From contig CANPBV010000007.1 of the NCBI GenBank assembly GCA_947572405.1, positions 1-24,871 on the forward strand: a stretch of 24,871 nucleotides of DNA, in the 5' to 3' direction. Of the stretch, positions 1 through 7,511 are shown one piece after another (position 1 is the stretch's first letter; every line of letters starts with the position of its first letter). The notes under the pieces were generated by a model. The model searched no databases. It was not told the origin of the DNA and saw only the letters and a list, made by a program, of their open reading frames with translations. The stretch comes from an uncultured Mycoplasmatota bacterium (GTDB lineage: Bacteria; Bacillota_I; Bacilli_A; RF39; UBA660). The position numbers and the translations under genes are program-made.

Positions 1-2771
1 ATAGAAAGAAAAAATCAATCTATAGGATTTCTCCTAAGATTGATTATACGAGGAACAAGGAAAAGATTTTAGGAGAAGAGGAAAGAACAAAAGAACAAAT
101 TCATACACAGTATCAAAAATTATTGCAAGAATATGAAAAAAATGAAGATGCTATTCTGGAAGACCTACAAAGTATCAAAGACCAAATCTTATTCATCCAA
201 ACAAATAACAAGTATGTAAAACTTTCTGAAGATGAAAAAAATCAAATTTTGAATTGTTTTCAAGATTACAATAAAAATAAATACTATGATGCAAAAACAC
301 TTTACGAAAATGTGGTGCAAAAATATATCGATGAGTGCAAAGTTGACTTATACAAATTGAATGACAAAATAACCAAAAGCAATGAAAAATTAACAGAACT
401 TAATTGTATTTTAGAAGAATTGAAAAATAAAAAAGAGGATGAATTAATTTATGAAGAAGAAATAGAAGAAACACAAAGTTATTTTCTTCAATGTCATATT
501 CCTTATATTCCATTTTATAAAGCAATAGAGTTCCATAAAGATGTTTCAGAAACAGTAAAAGATAAGTTAGAGTCTATTTTATCAGTATCTGGAATTTTGG
601 GGGCTTTTATCATAGATTCTAAAGACTTATTCAAAACGAAGGGACATAAAGGAATGTTTTTAGTCCCTGGACTGAAAAAGAAAAATAATTTAACAAAGTA
701 TTTTGTTGCTTCTAACCAAGAACAAATAGATCAAACTATTGTTCAAGCTGTATTAGAGTCTATTAGCATCGATGCATCTGACAAGTTGTCCATTAATGAA
801 AACGAGTATGTGAATGATGTTCTTCATGGATTCGGTTCTCTTACTGAAAAAGCAAAATATATTGGGATTTTAGCGCGACAAGAAAACATGAGAAAAAAAA
901 TAAAGGCAGGGGAGGACGCTATTAAAGCCGAAGAAGAAATCAATACCCAATTAGTAGGCTTGAAAACCAAAAAGCAAGAACAGCTCATTGGAACAGAATT
1001 AGAGAAAAATAAATTTCCAAATTCACAGGAACTTGACCAAAAAATACAAAATAGGCAAAAAATTTCTTATGACATGGATCATAAAACAGAGATTTTAACC
1101 GATATGGATAAAAAAATAAAAGAATTAAATGATGCCTTGGGAGTTATTTTTAGGGAAATGACAGAGCTAAGAAAAGATGTAACTTTATCTGTGAGCTTAG
1201 AAAATATTACAGATGCTTATAATTCCTCCAAGGAACTTTTAGAAAGTATTCATCATTTAGAAAGTATCAGTGGTAAATTAAAAAATAGTCAAGAACTAAT
1301 CAATATCAAACAAGAAGCAATAGAGGAGATAACAAGTCGTCTAGATGACTTGTTATATGAAATACATGAAAAAGAATTGGAAATTTCTAAAAATAAAAAA
1401 GAAAAACATTCTTTAGAAGAATTGTTAAATACAGACGAGTATAAAGATGTTAAGAAACGTATTTTAGAATTAAATGAGCAACTTGAAAATATACCAAAAG
1501 AACAAAATAATCGGAGAACAGAACTTGGTGGAAAAGAAAATGATTATAAACGCACTCAAACTGATTTAGACGAGATGAAAATTGAACTTTCTCAAATGGA
1601 AAAAATTACAAATATCCATAAAAAATTTTTTGAGGAAGAGTACAATCTTGGTTATGTTATGAATGAAGAGGGAGAAATAGAAAAACTTGCGAAAATGGTA
1701 GTTCAAAATCTTATAGCTAGAAAAGATGCTGATATGGCTAAAATAACAGACAATTACTATGGTGCTTATAATGAGTATCATCTGAAATTAAGTGATTATA
1801 AATTAACGAGTATTACATTATTCGACTATGTGGAGGAGGAATTTAAAGAATTGTATGGAAATGCTCGAAGAAATGATTTTAGAGTCGTCTATGAAGGAAA
1901 AAACATTTCCTTATTCGCCCTTGAAAAAGCATTGGAAGATACCATATTAGAAAATGAACAAATTATTAGTGAAAAAGATAGAAAACTATTTGGAGAAATA
2001 TTGTTGCAAACGGTAGGAAGAAAGATTAGAGAGCGAATTGAGCAGTCAAAGGCCTGGGTCAAGAGTATTAACCAGATTATGAATGATATGCAAGAGAATT
2101 CCGCTTTGTCATTTTCTTTAGAGTGGAAAGGAAAGGACCGGGAAGCTCTAGAGGAGGTTGATACCAAAGAACTGGTTCGCTTATTTCAGATTTCTAGTTC
2201 TGTTATTAATGAGTCTGATAAGGAAAAACTTAGAAATCATTTTATGTCAAAGCTAAAGAATAGAGTAGAGGCGCTTAGTGAAACACATGATAGTTATGCG
2301 AATATTATTTTTGAGATACTAGATTATCGTACTTGGTTCTCTTTTAAAATGTATTATACGAGAAATGGGGAAGCGAAAAAAGAATTGACAGATAAAGTAT
2401 TTTCAATTTTTAGCGGAGGAGAAAAAGCCAAAACGATGTATTTGCCTTTGTTTACTGCAATTGTTGCAAAGCTAAAAAGTGCCCGTTCAAATGCTCTTAG
2501 ATTAGTGGCTTTAGATGAAGCGTTTGCAGGTGTGGATGATGCAAATATTAGGGAAATGTTTGGTATTATGTCTTTGTTAAATCTTGATTGTATTTTAACA
2601 AGTCAAGCACTATGGGGTGATTACGATACGATAAAGGATTTATCAATTTGTGAGTTATTGCGTCCAAATAATTCCCCAGTTGTAGGGGTTAGAAGATATC
2701 ATTGGAATGGAAATGTCAAAGAATATGTAACTAGAAAAGAGGAAGATTATGCAAGTTTGGGAATATTTTAA
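1..2771 (+). CDS. jetC: Wadjet SMC-like ATPase JetC, C-terminal part (5' end outside window)
   Basis: The frame is open from the first bases of the window, so the start and the N-terminal Walker A lie upstream; the TTG at 123 is only an internal codon. What remains (about 920 codons) is an SMC/MukB-like ATPase: long Lys/Glu-rich coiled coils, a central globular hinge-like part, then a C-terminal head with the ABC signature SGGEKAKT (codons at 2413-2436) and Walker B LRLVALDEAFAGVD (about 2500-2540). This combination matches the TIGR02680 family, JetC of Wadjet (MksF/EptC group). JetABC is a loop-extruding condensin-like complex that recognises small circular DNA so that JetD can cut it. The next gene overlaps by 23 bp and is a JetD homologue, which strongly supports the assignment. 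jetA and jetB are expected just upstream, outside the window. Confidence 0.92.
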   Translation, partial: RKKKSIYRISPKIDYTRNKEKILGEEERTKEQIHTQYQKLLQEYEKNEDAILEDLQSIKDQILFIQTNNKYVKLSEDEKNQILNCFQDYNKNKYYDAKTLYENVVQKYIDECKVDLYKLNDKITKSNEKLTELNCILEELKNKKEDELIYEEEIEETQSYFLQCHIPYIPFYKAIEFHKDVSETVKDKLESILSVSGILGAFIIDSKDLFKTKGHKGMFLVPGLKKKNNLTKYFVASNQEQIDQTIVQAVLESISIDASDKLSINENEYVNDVLHGFGSLTEKAKYIGILARQENMRKKIKAGEDAIKAEEEINTQLVGLKTKKQEQLIGTELEKNKFPNSQELDQKIQNRQKISYDMDHKTEILTDMDKKIKELNDALGVIFREMTELRKDVTLSVSLENITDAYNSSKELLESIHHLESISGKLKNSQELINIKQEAIEEITSRLDDLLYEIHEKELEISKNKKEKHSLEELLNTDEYKDVKKRILELNEQLENIPKEQNNRRTELGGKENDYKRTQTDLDEMKIELSQMEKITNIHKKFFEEEYNLGYVMNEEGEIEKLAKMVVQNLIARKDADMAKITDNYYGAYNEYHLKLSDYKLTSITLFDYVEEEFKELYGNARRNDFRVVYEGKNISLFALEKALEDTILENEQIISEKDRKLFGEILLQTVGRKIRERIEQSKAWVKSINQIMNDMQENSALSFSLEWKGKDREALEEVDTKELVRLFQISSSVINESDKEKLRNHFMSKLKNRVEALSETHDSYANIIFEILDYRTWFSFKMYYTRNGEAKKELTDKVFSIFSGGEKAKTMYLPLFTAIVAKLKSARSNALRLVALDEAFAGVDDANIREMFGIMSLLNLDCILTSQALWGDYDTIKDLSICELLRPNNSPVVGVRRYHWNGNVKEYVTRKEEDYASLGIF

Positions 2772-3987
2772 AAGTAATCTTGGATTTGAGCGATTATTTG
2801 AGCAGCTTAGAAAAAAGTATATTTCTCTTGGAAGATATTCTGGGACTGTTGTTTTGAAAAATGTTAGTAGAGAAGAGTCAGAGGATCTTTCTGACTTTTT
2901 TGGAACAACAATAAAAGAGGGGGAAGACTATAAAACTTCATTTTCGAAAATTGAAAAAAAATTAAGGGAAAGTAAATTTTCAGATTTTACTTGGGAAGAA
3001 CTTTTTTTGGGATATTTTGGGAAAGATATTATGACGAAAAAGAATGGAAGAAATTTAGAAAAGCAAAAGGAAAAGGAGTTTTTTGATGATATTATTTTAG
3101 GTTTAAAAGAACCATATCAAACATTTTTTGCTGATATTTTACTAGAAAAGGGCAATCTGTATCAAATTTTGAGGAAGAGATATCGTTTGAATGCGAGGGA
3201 ATTAAAACGTGATGTGGAAAGTATTTTTGAAATGATAGAAAATCTTGATGAGATTGTACCCGTTAGTCTTTCTGTTCTGGCCTCTAGTTCAAAAAGTGGA
3301 AATCCTCATTTTTTGGATTTTAAAGAACAAACTTCAGTGTTATTCCTAAAGTTATTTTCTAGGTTTTGCCAAGAGATGGAACCAGTTACTACAGAAGAAA
3401 AAATAGAATTTTTAGCTAGTCATGGTATTTATGTCGACAGCTTTTCTAATTATGTAATTACATATTTATTGAAGAGTGATATAGAATATGTGAATGCATT
3501 TGCGAATTTTAAGGAAGTATTAAATTTAAATCTTAGTAATTTATTTAATATTGGTAAATTAGATACAGATTTAAAAAAAGTATTTATATTTGAGAATCCC
3601 TCTATTTTATCTACTATTAAGGGGATGAATATACCAGTTATTATTACATCAGGAAATCCTAATCATGTTGTTTACAAGGTGTTAGAAAGGCTATCTAGTA
3701 GTGGAAATGAATTATATTACAATGGAGATTTCGATCCAGAAGGGCTAGGAATTGCAATGAATTTAAAAAAGAAGTTTCCAAATTTAAAGTTTTTTTGTTA
3801 TGAGGAAGAGGATTATTTTAGTTCTCTTTCAAAAAGACAAATTAGTTCGTCTAGGTTAAAAAAGCTAGATGGTATTGTGGAACCCGATCTGGAAATTATT
3901 AAAAAACAGATTTTAAATTTTAAATGTAGTGGATATCAAGAAAAAAATATTAGTAGGATTATAGAAAAGATCCAAATATTAATCTAG
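2749..3987 (+). CDS. jetD: Wadjet nuclease subunit JetD (TOPRIM, DUF3322/DUF2399)
   Basis: A 412-residue protein whose ATG lies inside the end of jetC (23-bp overlap), implying translational coupling in one operon. The N-terminal part is a helical arm that in the family binds DNA. The C-terminal part is a TOPRIM-like domain (DUF2399, TIGR02679), with an acidic residue in FIFENPS (Glu282) and the motif GDFDPEGLG (Asp327, Asp329, Glu331). These are the expected metal-binding residues of the topoisomerase VI/Spo11-like nuclease fold. JetD cleaves closed circular plasmid DNA once JetABC has extruded it. Length and all catalytic acids look normal, so the subunit appears intact. The region after its stop is decayed, so jetD is the last gene of the system here. 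Confidence 0.92.
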   Translation: MQVWEYFKSNLGFERLFEQLRKKYISLGRYSGTVVLKNVSREESEDLSDFFGTTIKEGEDYKTSFSKIEKKLRESKFSDFTWEELFLGYFGKDIMTKKNGRNLEKQKEKEFFDDIILGLKEPYQTFFADILLEKGNLYQILRKRYRLNARELKRDVESIFEMIENLDEIVPVSLSVLASSSKSGNPHFLDFKEQTSVLFLKLFSRFCQEMEPVTTEEKIEFLASHGIYVDSFSNYVITYLLKSDIEYVNAFANFKEVLNLNLSNLFNIGKLDTDLKKVFIFENPSILSTIKGMNIPVIITSGNPNHVVYKVLERLSSSGNELYYNGDFDPEGLGIAMNLKKKFPNLKFFCYEEEDYFSSLSKRQISSSRLKKLDGIVEPDLEIIKKQILNFKCSGYQEKNISRIIEKIQILI

Positions 3988-4395
3988 AGTTTATGCAAGG
4001 TGTAGGGGAACATTCTATGAAAAGAATTTTTAATCTTAAAATTTGTAGTTATAATATTTGGCATGGAGATGGGGAACCAGTTACGATTATGCGTGAGCTA
4101 GCAATTTAAGATAAATTATAATGATGGTTTTTATATGTTAATTGAAAAATATGCTGATTATTGGTATTTAGATATATCTATAGGTAGTTAGTTTCACATA
4201 AGTGATTGGATAATTGAATTAGCTGTATGTTTGGGTGCAACCGTAGAATTTAATGAAGGGGCAAAATTTTTTCAATTAAGAAAAATAAAAATTCTATAGA
4301 TTTAGTGCAAAAAAATCGGGAAGTTTTGTTAAATTATAAGAATTAATTTGTAGTTAATGAGGAAGTGTTAAAATAGGAAATGAAATAGTAGTATT
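3988..4395. other. Decayed intergenic DNA with short coding remnants
   Basis: No intact gene is visible. A 30-codon frame at 4018-4110 reads MKRIFNLKICSYNIWHGDGE and then stops. A second frame from about 4108 to 4299 (possible ATG at 4135) reads like protein, for example YADYWYLDISIGS, an in-frame TAG, then FHISDWIIELAVCLGATVEF. It is interrupted by that stop and has no good ribosome site. I recognise neither. They look like relics of one or two small accessory genes that once followed jetD. Confidence 0.5.
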
Positions 4396-4440
4396 TTGAC
4401 ACTCTTTTTAGGCCTTTATCATATACTGTCATAGAGGTGA
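4396..4440 (+). promoter_or_regulatory. Promoter and ribosome site of the split amidase, sigma-K-like
   Basis: The CATATACTG at 4420-4428 lies 17 nt after an AC at 4401-4402. This resembles the mother-cell sigma-K consensus (AC-N16/17-CATANNNTA), with one mismatch in the last base. The alternative sigma-A reading, TTGACA (4396-4401) and TATACT (4422-4427), has a poor 20-nt spacing. A good Shine-Dalgarno AGAGGTGA (4433-4440) precedes the ATG at 4445. The sigma-K assignment is inferred from sequence match only. Confidence 0.45.
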
Positions 4441-4444
4441 AATT

Positions 4445-4537
4445 ATGAATGATAGAGCAAACCTTAGAGGTATTGTAATAGATCCTGGTCACCCAAGTTT
4501 GGATAAACCCAATGTAGTAATGAGTTGTAGCAAATGA
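4445..4537 (+). pseudogene. 5' fragment of N-acetylmuramoyl-L-alanine amidase, split by the element
   Basis: This frame has its own good ribosome site and encodes MNDRANLRGIVIDPGH, the first strand and first zinc-ligand His of an Amidase_3 domain (IVIDPGHGG signature). It then runs into unrelated sequence and stops after 30 residues. Host coding sequence ends at the CA of 4490-4491; the rest (PSLDKPNVV...) is element DNA. The missing remainder begins at 9176. Joining 4445-4491 to 9176-10502 keeps the frame, restores IVIDPGHGGSDPGAVGNG and gives a 457-residue protein. The start has no signal peptide, as in sporulation or phage-type amidases that act after lysis or inside the mother cell. Confidence 0.9.
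4470..4512 (+). other. attL of the serine-recombinase element
   Basis: Left junction. Host arm ...GATCCTGGT is followed by the 2-bp core CA (4490-4491) and then element DNA (4492-4512). The last element bases of this arm are the complement of TTGGGT followed by TTATCC, and that TTGGGT starts exactly 21 nt from the core. The position is fixed by the restored amidase codon (CAT, His16) and by the symmetry with attR. Confidence 0.8.
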
Positions 4538-4595
4538 TAATCTATATAATTTAATAATAATTACACTAAGATACTTTTTAACGAAAGTATTTTTA
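4538..4595 (+). repeat. Repeat copy A, containing a terminator-like hairpin
   Basis: About 58 bp that match 6407-6472 with few gaps, including the shared run TAAGATACTTTTTAACGA (4567-4584 here, 6441-6458 there). The 3' part forms a hairpin, ATACTTT (4571-4577) with AAAGTAT (4584-4590), followed by four Ts. In copy B the same sequence starts at the stop codon of the nuclease-like gene, so copy A is probably a relic of the 3' end of a related gene at the element's left edge. Confidence 0.7.
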
Positions 4596-4609
4596 TTATG
4601 CCAAAACTA

Positions 4610-4638
4610 ATGATATATTAGTGAATCTGTGGTATAAT
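4610..4638 (+). promoter_or_regulatory. Promoter of the antitoxin/Fic operon
   Basis: A perfect TATAAT (4633-4638) has a weak -35-like ATGATA (4610-4615) with 17-nt spacing. It sits 38 bp before the antitoxin ATG and just after the repeat-A terminator, so the toxin-antitoxin pair has its own promoter inside the element. Confidence 0.6.
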
Positions 4639-4676
4639 AGATATATCAAAAAACAAGAGATAAGTGAGTGATTTTA

Positions 4677-4871
4677 ATGAATAGTAATAAAAAGCAAACT
4701 GAAAAAGAAATACAAGAAAAAATCAAAAAAGTTGATGGTGCAATGGCTCAAGAGGGAATGCCATTAACTAAAGAAATTAAACAAAAATTATATAATTGTA
4801 TAATTGGAAAGTCAACAACTGAAATAGAACGAAATAAGGTATTAGAAAAGTATAGGAGAATCTATGGATAA
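4677..4871 (+). CDS. VbhA-like antitoxin of a class I Fic system
   Basis: A 64-residue charged, helical protein beginning MNSNKKQTEKEIQEK. The ATG at 4677 is preferred over an in-frame GTG at 4668 because no ribosome site suits the GTG; the site before the ATG is weak too. The segment GAMAQEGMPLT followed by YNCIIGKSTTEIE fits the antitoxin_VbhA fold, whose inhibitory helix carries [S/T]xxxE[G/N]. Here the Ser/Thr position is Ala (AMAQEG) but the Glu that blocks the ATP gamma-phosphate is kept. It overlaps the Fic gene by 8 bp, the usual antitoxin-first arrangement. It should bind Fic and keep it from modifying targets. Confidence 0.75.
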   Translation: MNSNKKQTEKEIQEKIKKVDGAMAQEGMPLTKEIKQKLYNCIIGKSTTEIERNKVLEKYRRIYG

Positions 4872-5535
4872 TAAATACAAATATACTTATGAAAAAACTG
4901 CTGATTACTGTTATAAAGATACTGATGTTTTAATAAATAAACTGAATATTACAAATGATGAAGATTTATTTAATGCTGAAAGAGAACTTGTATCTTTAAG
5001 AACTTATGAATTAAATGAAAAACCATTAAAAGGAAATTTTGATTTTAAGTATTTAAAAGATATTCATAAATATTTGTTTCAAGATGTTTATAGATGGGCA
5101 GGAGATATAAGAAATTGTAATATTGCCAAACAAGATTTATTTTGCTTAACAGAACATATAGAATCATTTGGTACTGATGTATTTAATAAATTAAAAGAAG
5201 AAAAATACTTTGTTGATTATGATAATGAAACAACATTAGATAAATTAGTGGAATTATTTGCAGATATTAATGCTTTGCACCCTTTTCGTGAGGGCAATGG
5301 CAGAAGCCAAAGAGTATTTATAGAATCACTTGCCAAAATAAATGGTATAAACTTAGATCTTACAAATGTATCTAAAATGGATATGATTATTGCTAGTCAT
5401 GAAAGTATTAATGGTGATTATAAAAAATTAAGAGATATGTTTAAAAATAATAGTCATGATTTAAGTGAAGAAGAAAGATTAGAGTATATAAATGTTTATT
5501 GCTCTCATGAATTAAAACAAAAATTAGCTAGTTAA
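4864..5535 (+). CDS. fic: Fic domain AMP-transferase toxin
   Basis: A 223-residue Fic protein. The catalytic loop HPFREGNGR (residues 139-147) matches HPFx[D/E]GNGR completely, so His139 and the phosphate-binding Gly and Arg are present. The upstream flap region contains YRWAGDIRN, also typical. The family transfers AMP from ATP to hydroxyl side chains of target proteins; VbhT/FicT-type toxins modify GyrB and ParE and stop growth. It has no N-terminal inhibitory helix of its own, consistent with inhibition by the small protein encoded just upstream. AGGAG precedes the ATG inside the end of the antitoxin gene. In a mobile element it probably acts as an addiction module against loss of the excised circle. 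Confidence 0.92.
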   Translation: MDNKYKYTYEKTADYCYKDTDVLINKLNITNDEDLFNAERELVSLRTYELNEKPLKGNFDFKYLKDIHKYLFQDVYRWAGDIRNCNIAKQDLFCLTEHIESFGTDVFNKLKEEKYFVDYDNETTLDKLVELFADINALHPFREGNGRSQRVFIESLAKINGINLDLTNVSKMDMIIASHESINGDYKKLRDMFKNNSHDLSEEERLEYINVYCSHELKQKLAS

Positions 5536-5564
5536 GAAAGTATTTAATAATAGGAGGTTAGAAG

Positions 5565-6414
5565 ATGGCAAGAACATTTAATATGTCTCAATTTAGGGGT
5601 CAACTGAGACAAGCGCAACATAAAGCATAAAGACAACCTAAACAAATTCAAATAGATACAGAAAGAAAAATGAAAAGTGAGCTAAATAAAGCAGTAAATC
5701 AATATAATAGGGATTTAAGAAGAAATCATCAAAAAATACAGTCGGAATTAAGAAGATTAAATAATTCTAGTAGAATGACAACCACTTATACTATTAGTGT
5801 TAAAGCTTTGAACAATTCATATAATACAATTATTGAAAATTATAATGAAGAGTATGCAACTAATAAAGAAAAAGAAATCTTTGATTATATTGAATCAGAA
5901 AATGCTAACAGTTTGAGTGTTGCTAATGCAATTGAATCACCAGAGTTAGCAGAAAATATTGATATTGAATTACAAGATAATGGAATAGGAGAAAAATTAA
6001 GAATACTTTCAAATGATTTAAATAATAGATGGGTAGGATTTATATTCATTAAATCCTAGCAATCCAGATGCTACAAGACATTTTTGTACTAGCACAAGAG
6101 AAATATTTACTGATATTTTTGATAAATATGCACTTGATAATGATGTTTTTGCTGTTTTTCCTGACTGTGATAGAACAGATAGAGGAAACGCTACTAGAAA
6201 GTCTAAAATAAAGTATTTTTTACATAAAAAGGGTGTAGATATTAAAAATGCTGATGAGTTTATTGATAATGACATAGATAATATTTTAAAATTGTATCAC
6301 ACATTAAGTGATGGAACACATGGCGAAGCTGGTAGGTATTCTATGAATCAACTAAAACTGATTAAAAAACGTGTAGAAGATGGTATTAGATTTCTGTGTG
6401 AAATAGTAATCTAA
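5565..6414 (+). pseudogene. Broken coiled-coil/nuclease-like gene (resembles predicted pPIWI-associating nuclease)
   Basis: A strong ribosome site (TAGGAGG) precedes ATG 5565. The protein MARTFNMSQFRGQLRQAQHK runs into a TAA at 5628-5630 (probably CAA to TAA), then continues in the same frame as a Lys/Arg-rich coiled coil (IQIDTERKMKSELNKAVNQY). Near 6040, after NDLNNRWVG, the frame is lost; the next frame continues YSLNPSNPDATRHFCTSTRE and ends SMNQLKLIKKRVEDGIRFLC..., stopping at 6412-6414. Together they form one recognisable protein of about 280 residues. From memory it resembles a family annotated as predicted pPIWI-associating nuclease; the name needs a profile search. One nonsense codon and one frameshift make it non-functional unless both are sequence errors. 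Confidence 0.7.
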
Positions 6415-6472
6415 AGAATATAGTTTAATAGTAATTGCAATAAGATACTTTTTAACGAGTATCTTTTATTTT
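6407..6472 (+). repeat. Repeat copy B, terminator after the nuclease-like gene
   Basis: Partner of the repeat at 4538-4595. It begins at the stop codon of the nuclease-like gene and holds a clean hairpin AAGATACT (6442-6449) with AGTATCTT (6458-6465), followed by a T-rich stretch. It works plausibly as the terminator of the Fic/nuclease segment, which the two copies bracket. Confidence 0.7.
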
Positions 6473-6500
6473 GTCTAAAAAAGAAAGTGAGGATTGATAT

Positions 6501-6656
6501 ATGAATTTAAATTATGCAATATTTAGAAGTGAGCCAATATATACAATAAATGATTTAGTACAAATTGGATCACATAACAAAAGAGAAAAGAAAGCCTATA
6601 ATTCTAATCCAGATATTAAGGTAGAATTAAGCAAAGATAATATAGAATCAAAATAA
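6501..6656 (+). pseudogene. MobV-type relaxase, N-terminal stub (51 codons)
   Basis: The frame reads MNLNYAIFRSEPIYTINDLV followed by IGSHNKREKKAYNSNPDI, the characteristic start of Pre/MobV plasmid mobilization relaxases, including the HNxRE motif. It then diverges and stops after 51 residues; the family is normally about 400 residues. A ribosome site (GTGAGGA) is still present. The catalytic HxH region is missing, so this is the relic of a mobilization gene removed by deletion, and evidence that the element descends from a mobilizable plasmid or integrative mobilizable element. Confidence 0.75.
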
Positions 6657-6753
6657 TATCTTTGGGGGATAGATATAAAATATCCTCCTAGGGATATTGC
6701 GCCCAAAAGTGGCTTAACCAATTACTAGAAACTATATTTTAAAGTTGGGATAT

Positions 6754-7241
6754 ATGGCTTTTATAAGGTATTTTATATCTGTACCAAGAATAATATTAAA
6801 TGACCAAACTTGTTCCCAAACAGATAAGTTAGTTTATGGTATGATTAACTCATTATCAAATAATAAGGAGTATTGCTACGCTAGTAATAGTTACTTTGCT
6901 AATCAGTTAAGTGTTAAAGAAAAAACAATATCAAATTCTATTAATAATTTAAAAAGAAAGAAGTATATAGATGTTAAATTTATTAATAGTCAAAGAAGAA
7001 TTTATTTAAACGAGACAATCGTAAGTAAAGAAAATTCTAAAGTATTAGAAAAAAATGAGGATAAAAACATAGTAAAAAATTACCAATATAAAAGAAAAGA
7101 TATACAAGAAATAATACGAAGAATTTAACTAGTATAATTCCATATTGGATGGAACATCCAGAAGTTTGTAAATCAGAAGAAGCTAGCCCTAAAGAACAAG
7201 CATATATGGGAGAATTATTAAGTAAGTATAAGGAGGATTGA
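6754..7241 (+). pseudogene. HTH (HTH_36) replication/regulatory protein, frameshifted
   Basis: ATG 6754 starts MAFIRYFISVPRIILNDQTC, followed by a winged helix-turn-helix (KLVYGMINSLSNNKEYCYAS ... KTISNSINNLKRKKYI) of the HTH_36 type found in initiator-like proteins of plasmids and integrative elements. The frame ends at 7126-7128. A different frame from 7128 continues SIIPYWMEHPEVCKSEEASP ... ELLSKYKED, stopping at 7239-7241, which looks like the natural C-terminus. A single indel near 7125 would join the two. The gene is therefore probably inactive or C-terminally truncated at 125 residues; the HTH itself is whole. Confidence 0.65.
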
Positions 7242-7291
7242 TATATGATTAAATTAGGAGGATATTCTTTATAGAGAATAAAAAAGGGGGT

Positions 7292-7444
7292 ATGGATAAA
7301 ATGGAGGTAAATTATAATGTAATATATGTAAATAAAAATAATGTAATTATTGAAGAAAAAGATTTAGAAGATATTATAGCAAAAAAATTACTACGAGTTA
7401 TATTAGCAAGTGAAGAAGATAGTGTGGCTTTAAATAATTCTTAA
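7292..7444 (+). CDS. Small hypothetical protein upstream of the recombinase
   Basis: A 50-residue frame with the purine-rich ribosome site AAAGGGGG before ATG 7292 (a second ATG in the same frame at 7301). It reads MDKMEVNYNVIYVNKNNVII, then EEKDLEDIIAKKLLRVILA..., an acidic, probably beta-then-helix protein with no motif I recognise. Small acidic ORFs directly before large serine recombinases are common in integrative elements, which supports it being a real gene. Just before it, 7245-7274 is a nine-residue frame (MIKLGGYSL) after a perfect AGGAGG, probably a relic. Confidence 0.5.
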   Translation: MDKMEVNYNVIYVNKNNVIIEEKDLEDIIAKKLLRVILASEEDSVALNNS

Positions 7445-7478
7445 TATGATATATAATATCTTTGTAGATTTATATTTG

Positions 7479-7508
7479 CTACAACCAATCAGAATTGAGG
7501 TGTTGTAG
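7479..7508 (+). promoter_or_regulatory. Hairpin around the recombinase ribosome site
   Basis: CTACAAC (7479-7485) can pair with GTTGTAG (7502-7508). The Shine-Dalgarno GAGGTG (7497-7502) lies in the loop at the edge of the stem and the start codon follows at 7512. The structure could limit recombinase translation; no regulator is evident. Confidence 0.35.
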
Positions 7509-7511
7509 TAG

